Shown one piece after another: positions 42,226-52,373 of a stretch of DNA of 64,000 nt. The DNA is from Undaria pinnatifida (lineage: Eukaryota > Sar > Phaeophyceae > Laminariales > Alariaceae): contig JABAKD010000023.1 in NCBI GenBank assembly GCA_012845835.1, positions 17,263,934 to 17,327,933 of the forward strand. The letters are read 5' to 3'. The notes beneath the pieces were generated by a model. The model ran no database searches. It had not been told where the DNA came from and worked only from the letters and a program-made list of their open reading frames with translations. Position 1 is the stretch's first letter; the number at the start of each line of letters is the position of its first letter. The translations under genes and the position numbers were made by a program.

Positions 42226-43615
42226 TACACTCCAGCTGTGAGATCGAAGATTTTGTCGAAACTCATCTTTGCAAGCTGTGTGTGATACTCGATGGCGCGT
42301 ATTACGGTTTGTGTGTCCTCACTAAGGATATAGGTCGGCGACTCCCCTTGCAACTACAGTGTAGCTATCAGGGTCAACAGGGTGATGTTAATCAGTCTGT
42401 GATCGGAAATTATAAAACCAGTTTTTGAGGGGGACAAAATCCGGTAGCTGTGAAAGGAAATGCATCAGTTTATCAAGTGAATCCTGTAAGTCGAATAACC
42501 GGTGAGGGGAGAGCGGAGTTTTTAAGGACGTGGGGGGGGGGGGGGGCGAAAAAATTATGTCGCATAGATGTAGGGGTATATGCGTGTACCACCTTGGGTT
42601 GTGTGTGTGTTTTCCCTGGGGTATTCCTCAGCTCCAGAGTGACTGGAGCCTGTCCTGTGACCACGGACTTGATTATGCGAGTTAATGTGAGAACAACAAC
42701 AACAAGGGGTTTGCTATACGCGTGGTGCTAGGTCTAGGCGATGGTGCGGGTGGTGGGGAAGGAGGGGGCGTTGGGGGGGGGGGGGGAGTGAATTGCAGCA
42801 GCGGCATGCATGGTTCTAGAAAGATAATGAGGTGATATCAAGTGCGAGGAAGTGTTTATTACTCTGGCCGATTTCGATGTTAGGTGGGGCGTTTGAGCAA
42901 GAGGGAGCGGGGGAAAAAAAGGAGGGGGGGGGGGGGGGGGGTTCAAGAGATTTAGGTCACATACATAAAAATTCACTCCAGCTGTGAGATCGAAGATTTG
43001 GTCGAAATCATCTTTGCAAGCTTGTGTGTGATACTCCGATCGCGCGTATTACGCATAGCTATTCGCGTGGTGCTAGGTCTAGGCGATCGTGCGGGTGGTG
43101 GGGAAGGAGGGGGCGTTGGGGGGCGGGGGCGGGGGCGGGGGGAATGAATGAAAGCTACGCCATGGATGGCTAGAAAGATACTGAGGTGATATCAGCTTGC
43201 TGGTAGTGTTTACTACTCTGGCAGATGTTGATTTTTGGTGGGGCGTTTGAACAAGAGGGATAGGGGGGGGGACACTTCACTATGTGCGCGGAAACTATAA
43301 ACCTTCAAAGGAGACAAATCTGACGGTTGTAGCAAGAAGACATCCCTATATATAACCTGCCTGGTATTGCTTATTTTTCTAGAAGATTTGACGTTAGATG
43401 GCCTAAAAGATAATGAGATGATATCAGCCGGCTGGTAGTGTTTACTACTCTGGCAGATCTTAATTTGAGGTGGGGCTTGTGAACAAGAGGGATCAGGTGG
43501 GGGCGGGGGCGGGCGGGGCACTTCAATATGTGCGCGGAAAGTATTACTCCTTGAAGGGGACAAATCTGACGGTTGTAGCAAGAATACATCCCTTTATATC
43601 ACCTGCTTGGTATTG
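42226..43615. repeat. diverged tandem repeats (about 240-350 bp units)
   Basis: 'cactccagctgtgagatcga' occurs at about 42,230 and 42,972; 'gtggtgctaggtctaggcga' at about 42,722 and 43,069; 'agataatgaggtgatatcag' type at about 42,822, 43,170 and 43,407; 'gacaaatctgacggttgtag' at about 43,312 and 43,559. G-runs of 10-18 bases punctuate it. The last unit ends 'ctgcttggtattgtttatt' directly at the ATT tract, so this array was the insertion site of the large non-LTR element. Confidence 0.75.
42555..42706 (+). mobile_element. SINE-like element, second copy (3' part)
   Basis: 'gtgttttccctggggtattc', 'agagtgactggagcctgtcc', 'acttgattatgcgagttaat' and 'gagaacaacaacaac' match the minus strand of 3,372-3,485, including the CAA tail, here only four units long. 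Confidence 0.7.
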
Positions 43616-43628
43616 TTTATTATTATTG

Positions 43629-44094
<466 letters not shown>

Positions 44095-44310
44095 GCCCTC
44101 CGACAATGTAGCGTAGATGCCTTTCCGGTATAAATCGAATATCCTTCCTTAAAGCAGCAGTAGCACCTAATATGAAGTCGAATGATCGCACCATAATGCA
44201 GTGGTATCTTCCGCCAACCATTCGCCCATTTCCTTTCCCCACATCTTCTCCTTTTATCTACTATTCCCTTTCCCTATATATACCTGATATGTTACAGCTG
44301 GGAGTCTACC

Positions 44311-47004
44311 TTAATCCTCCTCAACATTGCCACCCCAGGCCAGTGGCCTTAGTCCTCCCGATTCTTCCTCCCTTCCCCTCGCGGCCTGACGATCCCTCAG
44401 AGATAGTCTATATCGATGAACTCTGCGCGAAATCGCGACCTGAGTGGTCACAGAGATGATTTGGAATAGTCGCTCCTTGCACACGCCTTTCCGCGCTAGG
44501 GACGATGCGTCCGTCCCTCCAACGATGCTTGCCGCTACCTGATCTATCAGGTCGCTGCCTTCTTTACCGAGGCGCCCAAAGCTTTCCACCGCGAGGGTGG
44601 CGAGTTTGTAGCTGCGTTCGTCGAAGGACACCTGTCCCGGACGAGCGTAGTGGTTGCGCTTGCGCGCCTCGGAAGTGGAAGCCGCTGATCCGTTTCGATC
44701 CGCGCTTCCTGCCCGCATGTGGACCCCTGCTTGTGGGTCCGCATACGTCACGTCGAGGAGTATCGACTTGTCGCGATACTCCGGTGCCGTAGCATCTCTT
44801 AGTCCACCTGCCTCAATCACGATGTCCATTCGCAAATCCCTGTCTGCGTGGAACGGGGCTCCGCTTTCCACCTGGTGGCGGACGGACATGCTCTTAAGGG
44901 TGCGGGAGAGCGCGTGCACGAGGGGTTGGTGCTGGTTCACTTGCGCGCCCGCTCGATGACACAATCGCGCATGCCGCGTATTAACCTCCGCTTCACCGCA
45001 GCATGGGCATCTCGCCGCGAGGAATTCTTCTATCCCCAGAAATCTCTTCCCCGCAGTCACGAACTCTGATGCAGGGATGGTTCTAGCTGAGTCTACAGGT
45101 CTCGCCCTTAGGAAGGCGGTAGCCCCTGATCCCGATTGACTCCGTTGCCGGGCCCTGGCCAAGTCTCGTGTCTCCTTCTCGCCTTGAGATTCGCTTGTGT
45201 CTCGCTGGGGCCTCGTCTCGGGGAGCTGGTCCAGCGAAGAGACGTACCTCTCATAACGTACTCGGTTTACCAGTTTACCCAGTCTATGCTGCGCTTTGCT
45301 GGAGCTGATAGTTTCGGCGTCGTGTGCAGGCAACGCGTCTGTAATTGATCGCCCTGAGGCACCTTGTCCTCCTGCTCGGAATGCTCTGTCTCGCCAGCTT
45401 TCCGGTACGATGTTCGCCATGGCCTCCTCTGAAACCCCATGCACATCGCGCAGGTCCCTGATGCTGTTCCAGATGCGTCGCACGAGGTCAGAATCGGGCA
45501 GCTCCCTCCGGACTTTGTTCCCTATTGCGCCGGATAGATCAGCAAGCACCTCTGGCACCGTCGCCACCAAGCTCCCAACGGATGCTGACATCCTCCGGGC
45601 TTCAGCCGACGACAGCCCAAACCCTCCGGCCCCCGTGGACAGGCTCGCCTGCGCCTGTTGATGGGGTTGCAGGGTCAACATGTTTGTCGGGCACCCGTCC
45701 ACGAAGAACGATGATTCTTCTGCTGCCCCCGGGAGATCGAGCAATTTCTCCAACATCCACAAGGCGTTGCCATCTGCTTTTTTGCATGCAGCCAGCGATA
45801 GTTCTGGGTCCATCACGCGTTCAAGGTAGGAGGTCCGTTGAACCATGGAGCCGGTGGCAATCAGGTTGGCTGATTGCTTGTCCGGCATGCGCGACAACAT
45901 CCGCGCAAGTTGCTCCGCTCCCCCGTTTCGGACTATCTCCATTGCGCTCTCCCTCACGTACTCATCTGTGCCGATGGGCACCCCCACCACCTGAACCCCA
46001 CCACGTTCAGCGATGCTGACGCCAATGCCTTCAAGGAGGGCGATTTGTTCCGGCGTAGGTACGTGCCCCTTTGGGGGCAGGGCAACCGTTTTGCTCGGGT
46101 TGATCGCAATTCCGATGTTGGACAGCTCACGCTGGAGAAAGGGTACCACTTCCACAGTATCGGGTGTGATTTCCATCATTCCGATGCTAATATCATCTAG
46201 GTAGGCGAATGCCTCTACACCTCTTGGCTCGAACTCCTCCCGTGTCCGCTTCAGCACCGGCAGGAGCGGCATGCAGAACAACGCTGGCCCCATAGCATCA
46301 CCTTGTTGTACCCCGCTGGAGCAGTCGATCTTCCGCCTTTCTCCCGATTCCATCTGAAAAAACTCGGGCGCAGACATCTCGCCGTAACATTTTGCCACGA
46401 ACGGTGTAAGCGCCGGTACGCAAGTGGCTGCCTCCGCTAGCATAGCAGTCCGCTTCACTGTGTTGAATGCGTTGGAGCAATCGGTGAGGATCAGCCAGTT
46501 GTTTGCCTCGTGATGTATTCTTGCGCGTAGCGCTACCTGTTCCACCCCCCCTCGTACTCCGACTCCAAACTGTCTCGCTTCACGGTTGGCCTCCTCCAGC
46601 CGTGGTCGCCACTGCCGCATGGTTCCGGCCGCAATAAGCCGCCTCCACGTCATCCCCACGCACACGGGGCGGCATTTTTCACCCAGGGCAGTGGGGTTGG
46701 ATTGCAAGAAGAGCTGCCAGAATTCAGGCGGGAAGGCGTTTGGATCATCGATAATTCTTCTCCAGAAGGCTTCGATGCCAGCTCCGAATTTTTCGCGCCC
46801 AAAACCAGTCCTGATTATTGACTGTAAGTGCGAGAATCGCAGACCGTCGCTTCCCGCGCCTGATAAGGCGTTGCGAGAATTGATTACCTCGAGGGCCACC
46901 TGTGGGTCGAACTCTTCCTCCGGGCGCCAGTTGGGTACACTCCCTTCCTCCTGGTCGGTGGAACTTGTTGCCACCGCTGCTGCTGCAGCTTCGGAGACGC
47001 AGGC
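44311..47004 (-). CDS. reverse transcriptase with CCHC finger and restriction-like endonuclease
   Basis: The open frame runs from the codon after a UAG (47,005-47,007) to a stop at 44,311. Counting from the GTG at 46,974, the RT blocks are: 'GSDGLRFSHLQSII' (~40-55), 'CRPVCVGMTWRRLIAAG' (~100-115), motif A 'ILTDCSNAFNTV' (~160-170), motif B 'SGVQQGDAMGPALF' (~220-235), motif C 'AFAYLDDISIG' (YLDD at ~258, bases 46,190-46,203), motif D 'GIAINPSKTVAL' and the grip 'VQVVGVPIGTDEY'. A long linker follows, then CCHC 'CPCCGEAEVNTRHARLCH' (~655-672) and the endonuclease core 'LRMDIVIEAG' with 'DKSILLDVTY' (~711-745). The catalytic residues are present. The first Met lies inside the RT core, so an independent start is unlikely; translation should arrive from upstream by UAG readthrough or after loss of the stop. 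It performs target-primed reverse transcription. Confidence 0.85.
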   Translation of the reverse strand, partial: ACVSEAAAAAVATSSTDQEEGSVPNWRPEEEFDPQVALEVINSRNALSGAGSDGLRFSHLQSIIRTGFGREKFGAGIEAFWRRIIDDPNAFPPEFWQLFLQSNPTALGEKCRPVCVGMTWRRLIAAGTMRQWRPRLEEANREARQFGVGVRGGVEQVALRARIHHEANNWLILTDCSNAFNTVKRTAMLAEAATCVPALTPFVAKCYGEMSAPEFFQMESGERRKIDCSSGVQQGDAMGPALFCMPLLPVLKRTREEFEPRGVEAFAYLDDISIGMMEITPDTVEVVPFLQRELSNIGIAINPSKTVALPPKGHVPTPEQIALLEGIGVSIAERGGVQVVGVPIGTDEYVRESAMEIVRNGGAEQLARMLSRMPDKQSANLIATGSMVQRTSYLERVMDPELSLAACKKADGNALWMLEKLLDLPGAAEESSFFVDGCPTNMLTLQPHQQAQASLSTGAGGFGLSSAEARRMSASVGSLVATVPEVLADLSGAIGNKVRRELPDSDLVRRIWNSIRDLRDVHGVSEEAMANIVPESWRDRAFRAGGQGASGRSITDALPAHDAETISSSKAQHRLGKLVNRVRYERYVSSLDQLPETRPQRDTSESQGEKETRDLARARQRSQSGSGATAFLRARPVDSARTIPASEFVTAGKRFLGIEEFLAARCPCCGEAEVNTRHARLCHRAGAQVNQHQPLVHALSRTLKSMSVRHQVESGAPFHADRDLRMDIVIEAGGLRDATAPEYRDKSILLDVTYADPQAGVHMRAGSADRNGSAASTSEARKRNHYARPGQVSFDERSYKLATLAVESFGRLGKEGSDLIDQVAASIVGGTDASSLARKGVCKERLFQIISVTTQVAISRRVHRYRLSLRDRQAARGREEESGGLRPLAWGGNVEED

Positions 47005-48513
47005 CTAGTCCTCCTCCGGGAACTTTGCTTTTACGCGCTCCCACGTTTCGTCGTTCCCCGGCGCGCGCGGTTCCGCGAGAAGGCTGCGTGCTGCCACAGT
47101 CACCCCCCCTCGATGGCGGCATGCTGATGATGCCCTCTTAAACATATCAGCGTCCGTCTCTTCTCGGGCTTGACCGATTTGCCTCATAGATGTTCGACGG
47201 GTGTACTCCATTAACCACGGGAGCAAGAGGGTGAGGTCACCGCGTTCGGCAGACGCAAACCTCTCACGCCGTTTCATTCGGCCATCCTGCGAGTGTAGTA
47301 GAGCTGGGAGGATGTACCACAACTTGATTGACCTCAGCAGTGATTGCGGTGTCTCCGATTGTGTGGATTGACGGTGCTCTCCCAAGGCGTGATTGAGGAG
47401 GCCAAGCACATGGGTGATAAGCTTGGCGTGGGCAGTAGCCAGCCTCGGCTGCACTTTGACAACAGTGGCGAAGCGTTGTTGGAGGTCCTCAAGGGAGACA
47501 TCATCGAGCGGTCCCGCAATTCCCAATGTGTTTTGGTCCCACGGATAGCAGAGGCCATCCCGGCGCTCTTCCTCGCCATCGTCAGGTCTCCCCCCGAGTC
47601 CCGCTGCCGTCACGCGTAGTCCAGGGTCGGCCTGGACTGCTGCTTCTATTGCTTCTCGTCTTCCATGGCGGACTGTGCATCCCCTTGCTCCGCAGAGAAA
47701 CGACGCCTGCGCCCCGCCTCGTCTGACCGCATTCACCACGCACCGCGCATGCATTGCATGTTGACGTCCACAGGGCAACCCCACCACTCGGTGTCCCCGA
47801 GCAATAGTTGATCTACAGCCCCCACAGCTCGTACCGCTGTGGTCGTCTGCAATGAAAGCGCGAAGATGCGTTACGCTCCCTGGTGCTGACCCTCCTCCCT
47901 CTCCATCCCCGCCTTCTCTCTCTCCACCGCCAACCCTTCCTTCGGCAGGGGCCGAGGGAACCTCGCCGTTTCCATGTCGAGGGATTCGCCCCCGGTTCGT
48001 GGTGCCTCCTCTCCCAGTTCTCGTCGCTCGTGTTCCTCTTCCGGATCCGCGCGGTCGACCTCGTCTGCCTCTTGTGCTTCTCCCACCCTCCACTGCACCA
48101 GTGGAAATAGACGCAGTCGCTCTCGATGTTGCTGGGGTGTCGCTGGGCTGTGATGGGGGCGCGCGCGAGTGTCCCGGCGCCATCGCCTCCCTGTTTTCGG
48201 CAGTTCGGGAGTTTCTCGTGGTAACAGGTACAGCACCTCCTGGATCCGTCTGCTCCCTCCCCCCCGGGTCACCTTCTAACGCTAGAGTTGCACCATCCGG
48301 TGGTGCCACGCCCGCTGCTGAAGGGTCGCCCTCCCGTGCCGGGCCCGTTCCTTCAGCCGTGCCCCTCACCGCCGCTGGGGTGGCGCTGGGCTGACTCAGG
48401 GGGGGGGCAAGGGTCCCGCCGCCGTGACATCCTCTTGTTCGGCCATGAGGGTGTTCTCCACGGTTGCATAAGAAGCGGCGCCTCCTGGCTCCGCCTGCCC
48501 CCTTACCCTCCAA
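47005..48513 (-). CDS. continuation of the RING-rich ORF2 in the -1 frame, ending at UAG
   Basis: The frame is open for 502 codons, but it overlaps the preceding one by 118 bases and has no ATG until 48,183. Its first informative part is the region after the C9 run (48,399-48,407). There 'PLSQPSATPA' continues a protein repeat begun in the other frame, and the next unit, 'EGDPGGREQTDPGGAVPV' to 'PPSQPSDTPA', lies wholly in this frame. A zinc module follows at ~224-281 ('CGGCRSTIARGHRVVGLPC', 'HAMHARC', 'FLCGARGC'), a RING-like spacing. The end is alpha-helical and charged ('KAKFPEED') and leads through one UAG into the RT frame. The role is inferred to be nucleic-acid or protein binding within the element RNP; a ubiquitin-ligase activity is possible but unproven. 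Confidence 0.7.
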   Translation of the reverse strand: MEGKGAGGARRRRFLCNRGEHPHGRTRGCHGGGTLAPPLSQPSATPAAVRGTAEGTGPAREGDPSAAGVAPPDGATLALEGDPGGREQTDPGGAVPVTTRNSRTAENREAMAPGHSRAPPSQPSDTPATSRATASISTGAVEGGRSTRGRRGRPRGSGRGTRATRTGRGGTTNRGRIPRHGNGEVPSAPAEGRVGGGEREGGDGEGGGSAPGSVTHLRAFIADDHSGTSCGGCRSTIARGHRVVGLPCGRQHAMHARCVVNAVRRGGAQASFLCGARGCTVRHGRREAIEAAVQADPGLRVTAAGLGGRPDDGEEERRDGLCYPWDQNTLGIAGPLDDVSLEDLQQRFATVVKVQPRLATAHAKLITHVLGLLNHALGEHRQSTQSETPQSLLRSIKLWYILPALLHSQDGRMKRRERFASAERGDLTLLLPWLMEYTRRTSMRQIGQAREETDADMFKRASSACRHRGGVTVAARSLLAEPRAPGNDETWERVKAKFPEED

Positions 48514-51500
48514 TCACCTTCTGACGCCGGGGCTGCTCCTTCCGGTTGTGTTACTCCCACTGCTAATGAGTCACTCTCCAGCACCGGGTCTGTTCCTTCC
48601 GATGTTACGTCCGCTGCCGTCGGGGAGGGAGGCAGCTCGTACCCTGCCTCAAACCCGTTTTGGGACCCGACGGTCCACGCTGCCGTCGGGAACGGAGGAA
48701 GCGCCTCCCCCTCTTCTAACGCATTTCGCACCCCGAGGGTCCACCTCGTTAGGCGGTCCTCCCACGTCGAGTCGAGGCCCGCCAAGAACTCTTGGACATG
48801 AGGCAGGATGTAGATCCTTCGGTTCGGGAGTCGGAGTACAGTATTCTGTGGGCGGATGCCGTACGCGGCGAAGATCTCGCGGTAGTGACCGGCTGCCGCT
48901 CTCCATTCTCTCGGTCGGGGGAAGTCAAGGTAGGCGCCTTGGGGCAGGCCAAGAGCATCTGCGAACAGGGTGCACAACAGGAACGAGGAGGTTGGGCTAC
49001 GCCCGTGGGTCCTCACCATCCCCTCAAAAGTATCGTGGGAACCAGTCGTGACGTAACTAGCTGGGTCCAACCGGGGACCGTCCTCCTCCAAGAGCTCAGC
49101 GAACTGCAGGGCTCCCGCTACTGCCGGCCACCTTCCCCCCGGGCGTGGCCTTGGAAGGTCCTCAGCCAGCTCAGCCGGATGAAGAGGCCGATTTCTTGCC
49201 GGCCATTCCGAGCGACACGCGACGCATGGTTGTGGGTCTGTATGCCCACTCGCGAGGCATTCCGCACGGTCTAGCATGCAGCGGGCATGTACTTGTTCTC
49301 CGTGGGGACACGGAATAACTGCCCATAAAGAGTCCACCGCCGAATCCCCAGTAGGCTCCTCTAGTGCCCGCCCGCAGTAGGCGCAGGGAGATGCACCCCT
49401 GCTTCCCGTGGCATGACGCCTCTCTGCTGCACTTCTACCAGCGCCTCCTTGTTCAGTTGGTCCCGTGTGTAAAGGGTCGTTCTCCGGCGGCCGGTCCGTT
49501 CTCTCCGGTGTCGCTGCCATCGCTGTTGAAAAGGAAGGAAGAGCATCACCCGCTTCCAGCGCGCTTCGGACCCCGAGCGTCCACCTCGTTAGTTGCTCTT
49601 CGCATTCGGCGTCGAGACCTACTAGATATTGTAGGACGTGAGGTGCGATGTAGAGTCTTTGATTTTGAAGTCGGAGTAGGATATCCTGCGGATGGATGGC
49701 GTACGCAGTGAACAGCGTACGGTATCGGCCTGCCGCCATTTCCCATTCCCTCGGTCGGGGAAAATCAAGGTATGCCCCTTGAGGCAGGTCCAGCGCATCG
49801 CAAAATAGGGAGCATAGCAAGAACGAGGAGGTTGAGCTCCTTCCGTGTGCATGTAACATGAGCTCGAACGTACCGTAAATGCCAGTCGTCACATAGTTGG
49901 CTGACTCCAGTTCGGATATGTGCCGCTGAACGCGGGTGGCGAACTGCAGGGCACCTCTCACCGCCCCCCACCTTCCCTCATGACCGTCCATGGATATCCC
50001 TCTTGCCAGCTCCGCCGGATGGGGAGGTCGGCTTCCTCCCGGCCACGCCGAGCGACACGCGACGCAGGGCCTAGGATCCTCAAGTCCTCTCGCGAGGTTT
50101 TCCGCGCGGTCCAGCATACAGCGGGTGTGCACAAAGCCTCCATGGGCGCACGGAACGGGTACTCGAGCGTCGTCTTCCCCCGACTCCCCACTAGAGTTAT
50201 CGAGAGGCCAACCGCAGTACGTGCACCAAAATTCCTCGGACTCCTCCAATCCCCCTTCAACGTCTTGACCCCCTTCACCCTGACTCGCGGCCTCCTCTAC
50301 ACCCGAGGTTAGTGATCGCCACAATATCTCCAACTGTCGTTGTTGGTGAGCGCCATCCGGGGTCGTACGGTCGTATCTCATATGGATTCTGGGCACTATT
50401 GCCGTGAGTCGGAACGTTCTCCGACGCGACACTCCTGTCCCGTCTCGGATAGCTACCCCAAATCGGTCGTCCCCCCTGCCGTCTGCTCCTGCTGCGCTTT
50501 CAACGGCACACCTCCTGTGGACGAGCCAGCCACCAAAAGCGAACCTCTGGTCATCCTCCAAGTGCCTGCCACAGACCCCACACGGCGCTTGCACATGTTG
50601 CTGGGGGATCGTGCCCCGCCATTCTCCGTGGTGGTCCTCCTCATCTCGCTCTGCGAGATTCCGCGATAAGTCCACCACTTCCGGGGTAATGTGCGCTCTT
50701 CTCCGGAGGCGCTGCTCAGCTGCAGTTACTCTGGCTCTGATCTCGTGTTCTTCCGTCGTGTCCACCGACCTGCCAAGGGCCCGAATCTGTTGGAGGAGGG
50801 GGTGTAGATCGACCTCTTGATGCTCCTCGTGCAGAGCCGGGTTCGGGCACGTGACTAGGTGTACCCCTCCGAAAGTCCTAGCCCGGGGGATTGCGTCCTC
50901 GCAAAAGCCTAAAGCACAACGGCGGTGTGCGTCGCACGAACAGGACACTTGTACGCAATTAGTCTCCTCAACCAAACCATGACAAACGCTGCATATCGCT
51001 CGCCGCCTCCTGCCTTCTCTTGCGGCCCTTGTTGTCAGCCTTGCTTCCCCGTCAGCTGGCATATCTTGCCGCGCAACCGTCAACACCTCCACCATGACCT
51101 CATTGCTGTGCTGGCGGAGCGCCATCCCGTCGGCCTCGTTGACTGTTACGGTCGCCCGACATGCCGGACACCGTAGATCGGCCTCCGCTCTGACTCGGAG
51201 TGCAGCGTAGCACGGAAGGTGCAATCGATGGGAGCAGCTCTCTAAATATACCAAAGGAGAGGACAATGCCTCATAGCATACACAGCAGCTTTCCGGGGGT
51301 TCCTCCCGGAGCTGGTTTTCTGTAATCGTCGGCGATGGTGTCCGTGGCGGAGAAGGAGGTCGTTCGGGCATCGGTACGGGTGCCGAACCCCTTCCCTCCG
51401 CCGTCCGTGTAGGCGTCGTCCGTGACGGCCTTGGCGATGCTGCCTCTGCCGTCCTGACCACTGTCTGCGATGGCGTTTCGAGCGCAGGGACCACACTCGA

Positions 51501-52373
51501 TGTCAAGATAGGTGTCGCCGTCGAGGAATGGCCAGTTGTGGGCAGCTGCGGCGGCGGCGACAATGACGGTGACGGACTTGGCGATGACGTTGTGGGTGGC
51601 CTGGAAGATGGAGAGGTAGCTAACGGCAGTTGCGGTGTCGTCGGAGGGGTCGAGGCGAGCACCGATATCGCTAGGGAGGGGTGTGTCGACGATTGAGACT
51701 CCCCCCTTGATGCAGGCTGAGGTGGGCGTGACTCGAAGATTGGTGCCTGTGCAGAACCTGATGTCTGGGGTGGCGTCTCTCCTATTAGCGGCGCACCTTC
51801 TATGACAGGTGTGCTTGAACCCCCAAGTGGAAACGGTGGATCTCCCGTTAGCGGCGCACTTTCTATGACGGGTGTGCTAGAATCCTCAAGTGTAAGTGGT
51901 GTAGTTAGGGGTGGTACCAATTCCGTTGTCGGCGGCTGTGATGCACCAGGCGTGTCCGGAGGTTGTTCCGACAACGACTGTGCTGGTTGGGAGTGTGTTG
52001 CCGATGACTCCATCTGTGCTATCGTTGGCTGGTGAGGCGACACTCCGCGGAATAGCCCAGTGAGAAGCTGCCTCCCCCTTCCCCCGTCCGATGATCGCGC
52101 GCTGATGGTAGCAGCTAAACGGGTGCGCGCCCTCGTCCTGGAGGAGATGAGGCCCTCCGCCGGTGTACTGTTCGTGGCCCGTCGCCTTTCACCTGCGGCC
52201 GTTCCCGGAGATGTGGACAATCCTAGTCGCGGCGTTGCCCCGTCGGCACCTCTTTCCGGTGTGTTACCACTGTTGGGTTGGCGGTCACCTCTTCCCGCCC
52301 CTGCCCTACGTCTCTCCCTACGGGACGGATTATCCTCTCGCGGTGTACTCCCTTGAACAGGGTCAACTTCCAT
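48396..52373 (-). CDS. RING/zinc-module protein of the non-LTR element (ORF2, first piece)
   Basis: This frame of 1,325 codons starts with an ATG that overlaps the end of ORF1 (ATGGAAGTTGA). Residues 1-350 are Ser/Thr/Pro-rich and probably disordered. RING-like modules follow: ~357-411 'CCVCYEALSSPLVYLESC', 'HRLHLPC' and 'LRCPACRA' (a good C3HC4 spacing); ~458-500 'CSVCHGLVEETNCVQVSC'; ~598-635 'CGVCGRHLEDDQRFAFGGW'; ~714-778 'CTYCGWPLDN' with 'CMLDRAENLARGLEDPRPC'; ~996-1061 'CAYCGRALEEPTG' with 'CMLDRAECLASGHTDPQPC'. The last two each continue into a ~170-residue helical domain ('SFLLCSLFCDALDLPQGAYL' / 'SFLLCTLFADALGLPQGAYL'), so a ~250-residue block is duplicated. It ends at TGA right after a C9 run. 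I know of no close described relative with this layout; RING proteins in retrotransposons are rare. Confidence 0.8.
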   Translation of the reverse strand: MEVDPVQGSTPREDNPSRRERRRAGAGRGDRQPNSGNTPERGADGATPRLGLSTSPGTAAGERRRATNSTPAEGLISSRTRARTRLAATISARSSDGGRGRQLLTGLFRGVSPHQPTIAQMESSATHSQPAQSLSEQPPDTPGASQPPTTELVPPLTTPLTLEDSSTPVIESAPLTGDPPFPLGGSSTPVIEGAPLIGETPPQTSGSAQAPIFESRPPQPASRGESQSSTHPSLAISVLASTPPTTPQLPLATSPSSRPPTTSSPSPSPSLSPPPQLPTTGHSSTATPILTSSVVPALETPSQTVVRTAEAASPRPSRTTPTRTAEGRGSAPVPMPERPPSPPRTPSPTITENQLREEPPESCCVCYEALSSPLVYLESCSHRLHLPCYAALRVRAEADLRCPACRATVTVNEADGMALRQHSNEVMVEVLTVARQDMPADGEARLTTRAAREGRRRRAICSVCHGLVEETNCVQVSCSCDAHRRCALGFCEDAIPRARTFGGVHLVTCPNPALHEEHQEVDLHPLLQQIRALGRSVDTTEEHEIRARVTAAEQRLRRRAHITPEVVDLSRNLAERDEEDHHGEWRGTIPQQHVQAPCGVCGRHLEDDQRFAFGGWLVHRRCAVESAAGADGRGDDRFGVAIRDGTGVSRRRTFRLTAIVPRIHMRYDRTTPDGAHQQRQLEILWRSLTSGVEEAASQGEGGQDVEGGLEESEEFWCTYCGWPLDNSSGESGEDDARVPVPCAHGGFVHTRCMLDRAENLARGLEDPRPCVACRSAWPGGSRPPHPAELARGISMDGHEGRWGAVRGALQFATRVQRHISELESANYVTTGIYGTFELMLHAHGRSSTSSFLLCSLFCDALDLPQGAYLDFPRPREWEMAAGRYRTLFTAYAIHPQDILLRLQNQRLYIAPHVLQYLVGLDAECEEQLTRWTLGVRSALEAGDALPSFSTAMAATPERTDRPPENDPLHTGPTEQGGAGRSAAERRHATGSRGASPCAYCGRALEEPTGDSAVDSLWAVIPCPHGEQVHARCMLDRAECLASGHTDPQPCVACRSEWPARNRPLHPAELAEDLPRPRPGGRWPAVAGALQFAELLEEDGPRLDPASYVTTGSHDTFEGMVRTHGRSPTSSFLLCTLFADALGLPQGAYLDFPRPREWRAAAGHYREIFAAYGIRPQNTVLRLPNRRIYILPHVQEFLAGLDSTWEDRLTRWTLGVRNALEEGEALPPFPTAAWTVGSQNGFEAGYELPPSPTAADVTSEGTDPVLESDSLAVGVTQPEGAAPASEGDWRVRGQAEPGGAASYATVENTLMAEQEDVTAAGPLPPP
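48399..48407 (-). promoter_or_regulatory. C9 slip tract joining the two ORF2 pieces
   Basis: On the minus strand TTG CCC CCC CCC TGA ends the first piece. Re-reading one C gives the frame that stays open to 47,005. The protein repeat crossing the tract shows that the two sides belong together. It may be programmed -1 slippage, transcriptional slippage, or a one-base loss in a homopolymer (by mutation or sequencing). Confidence 0.55.
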
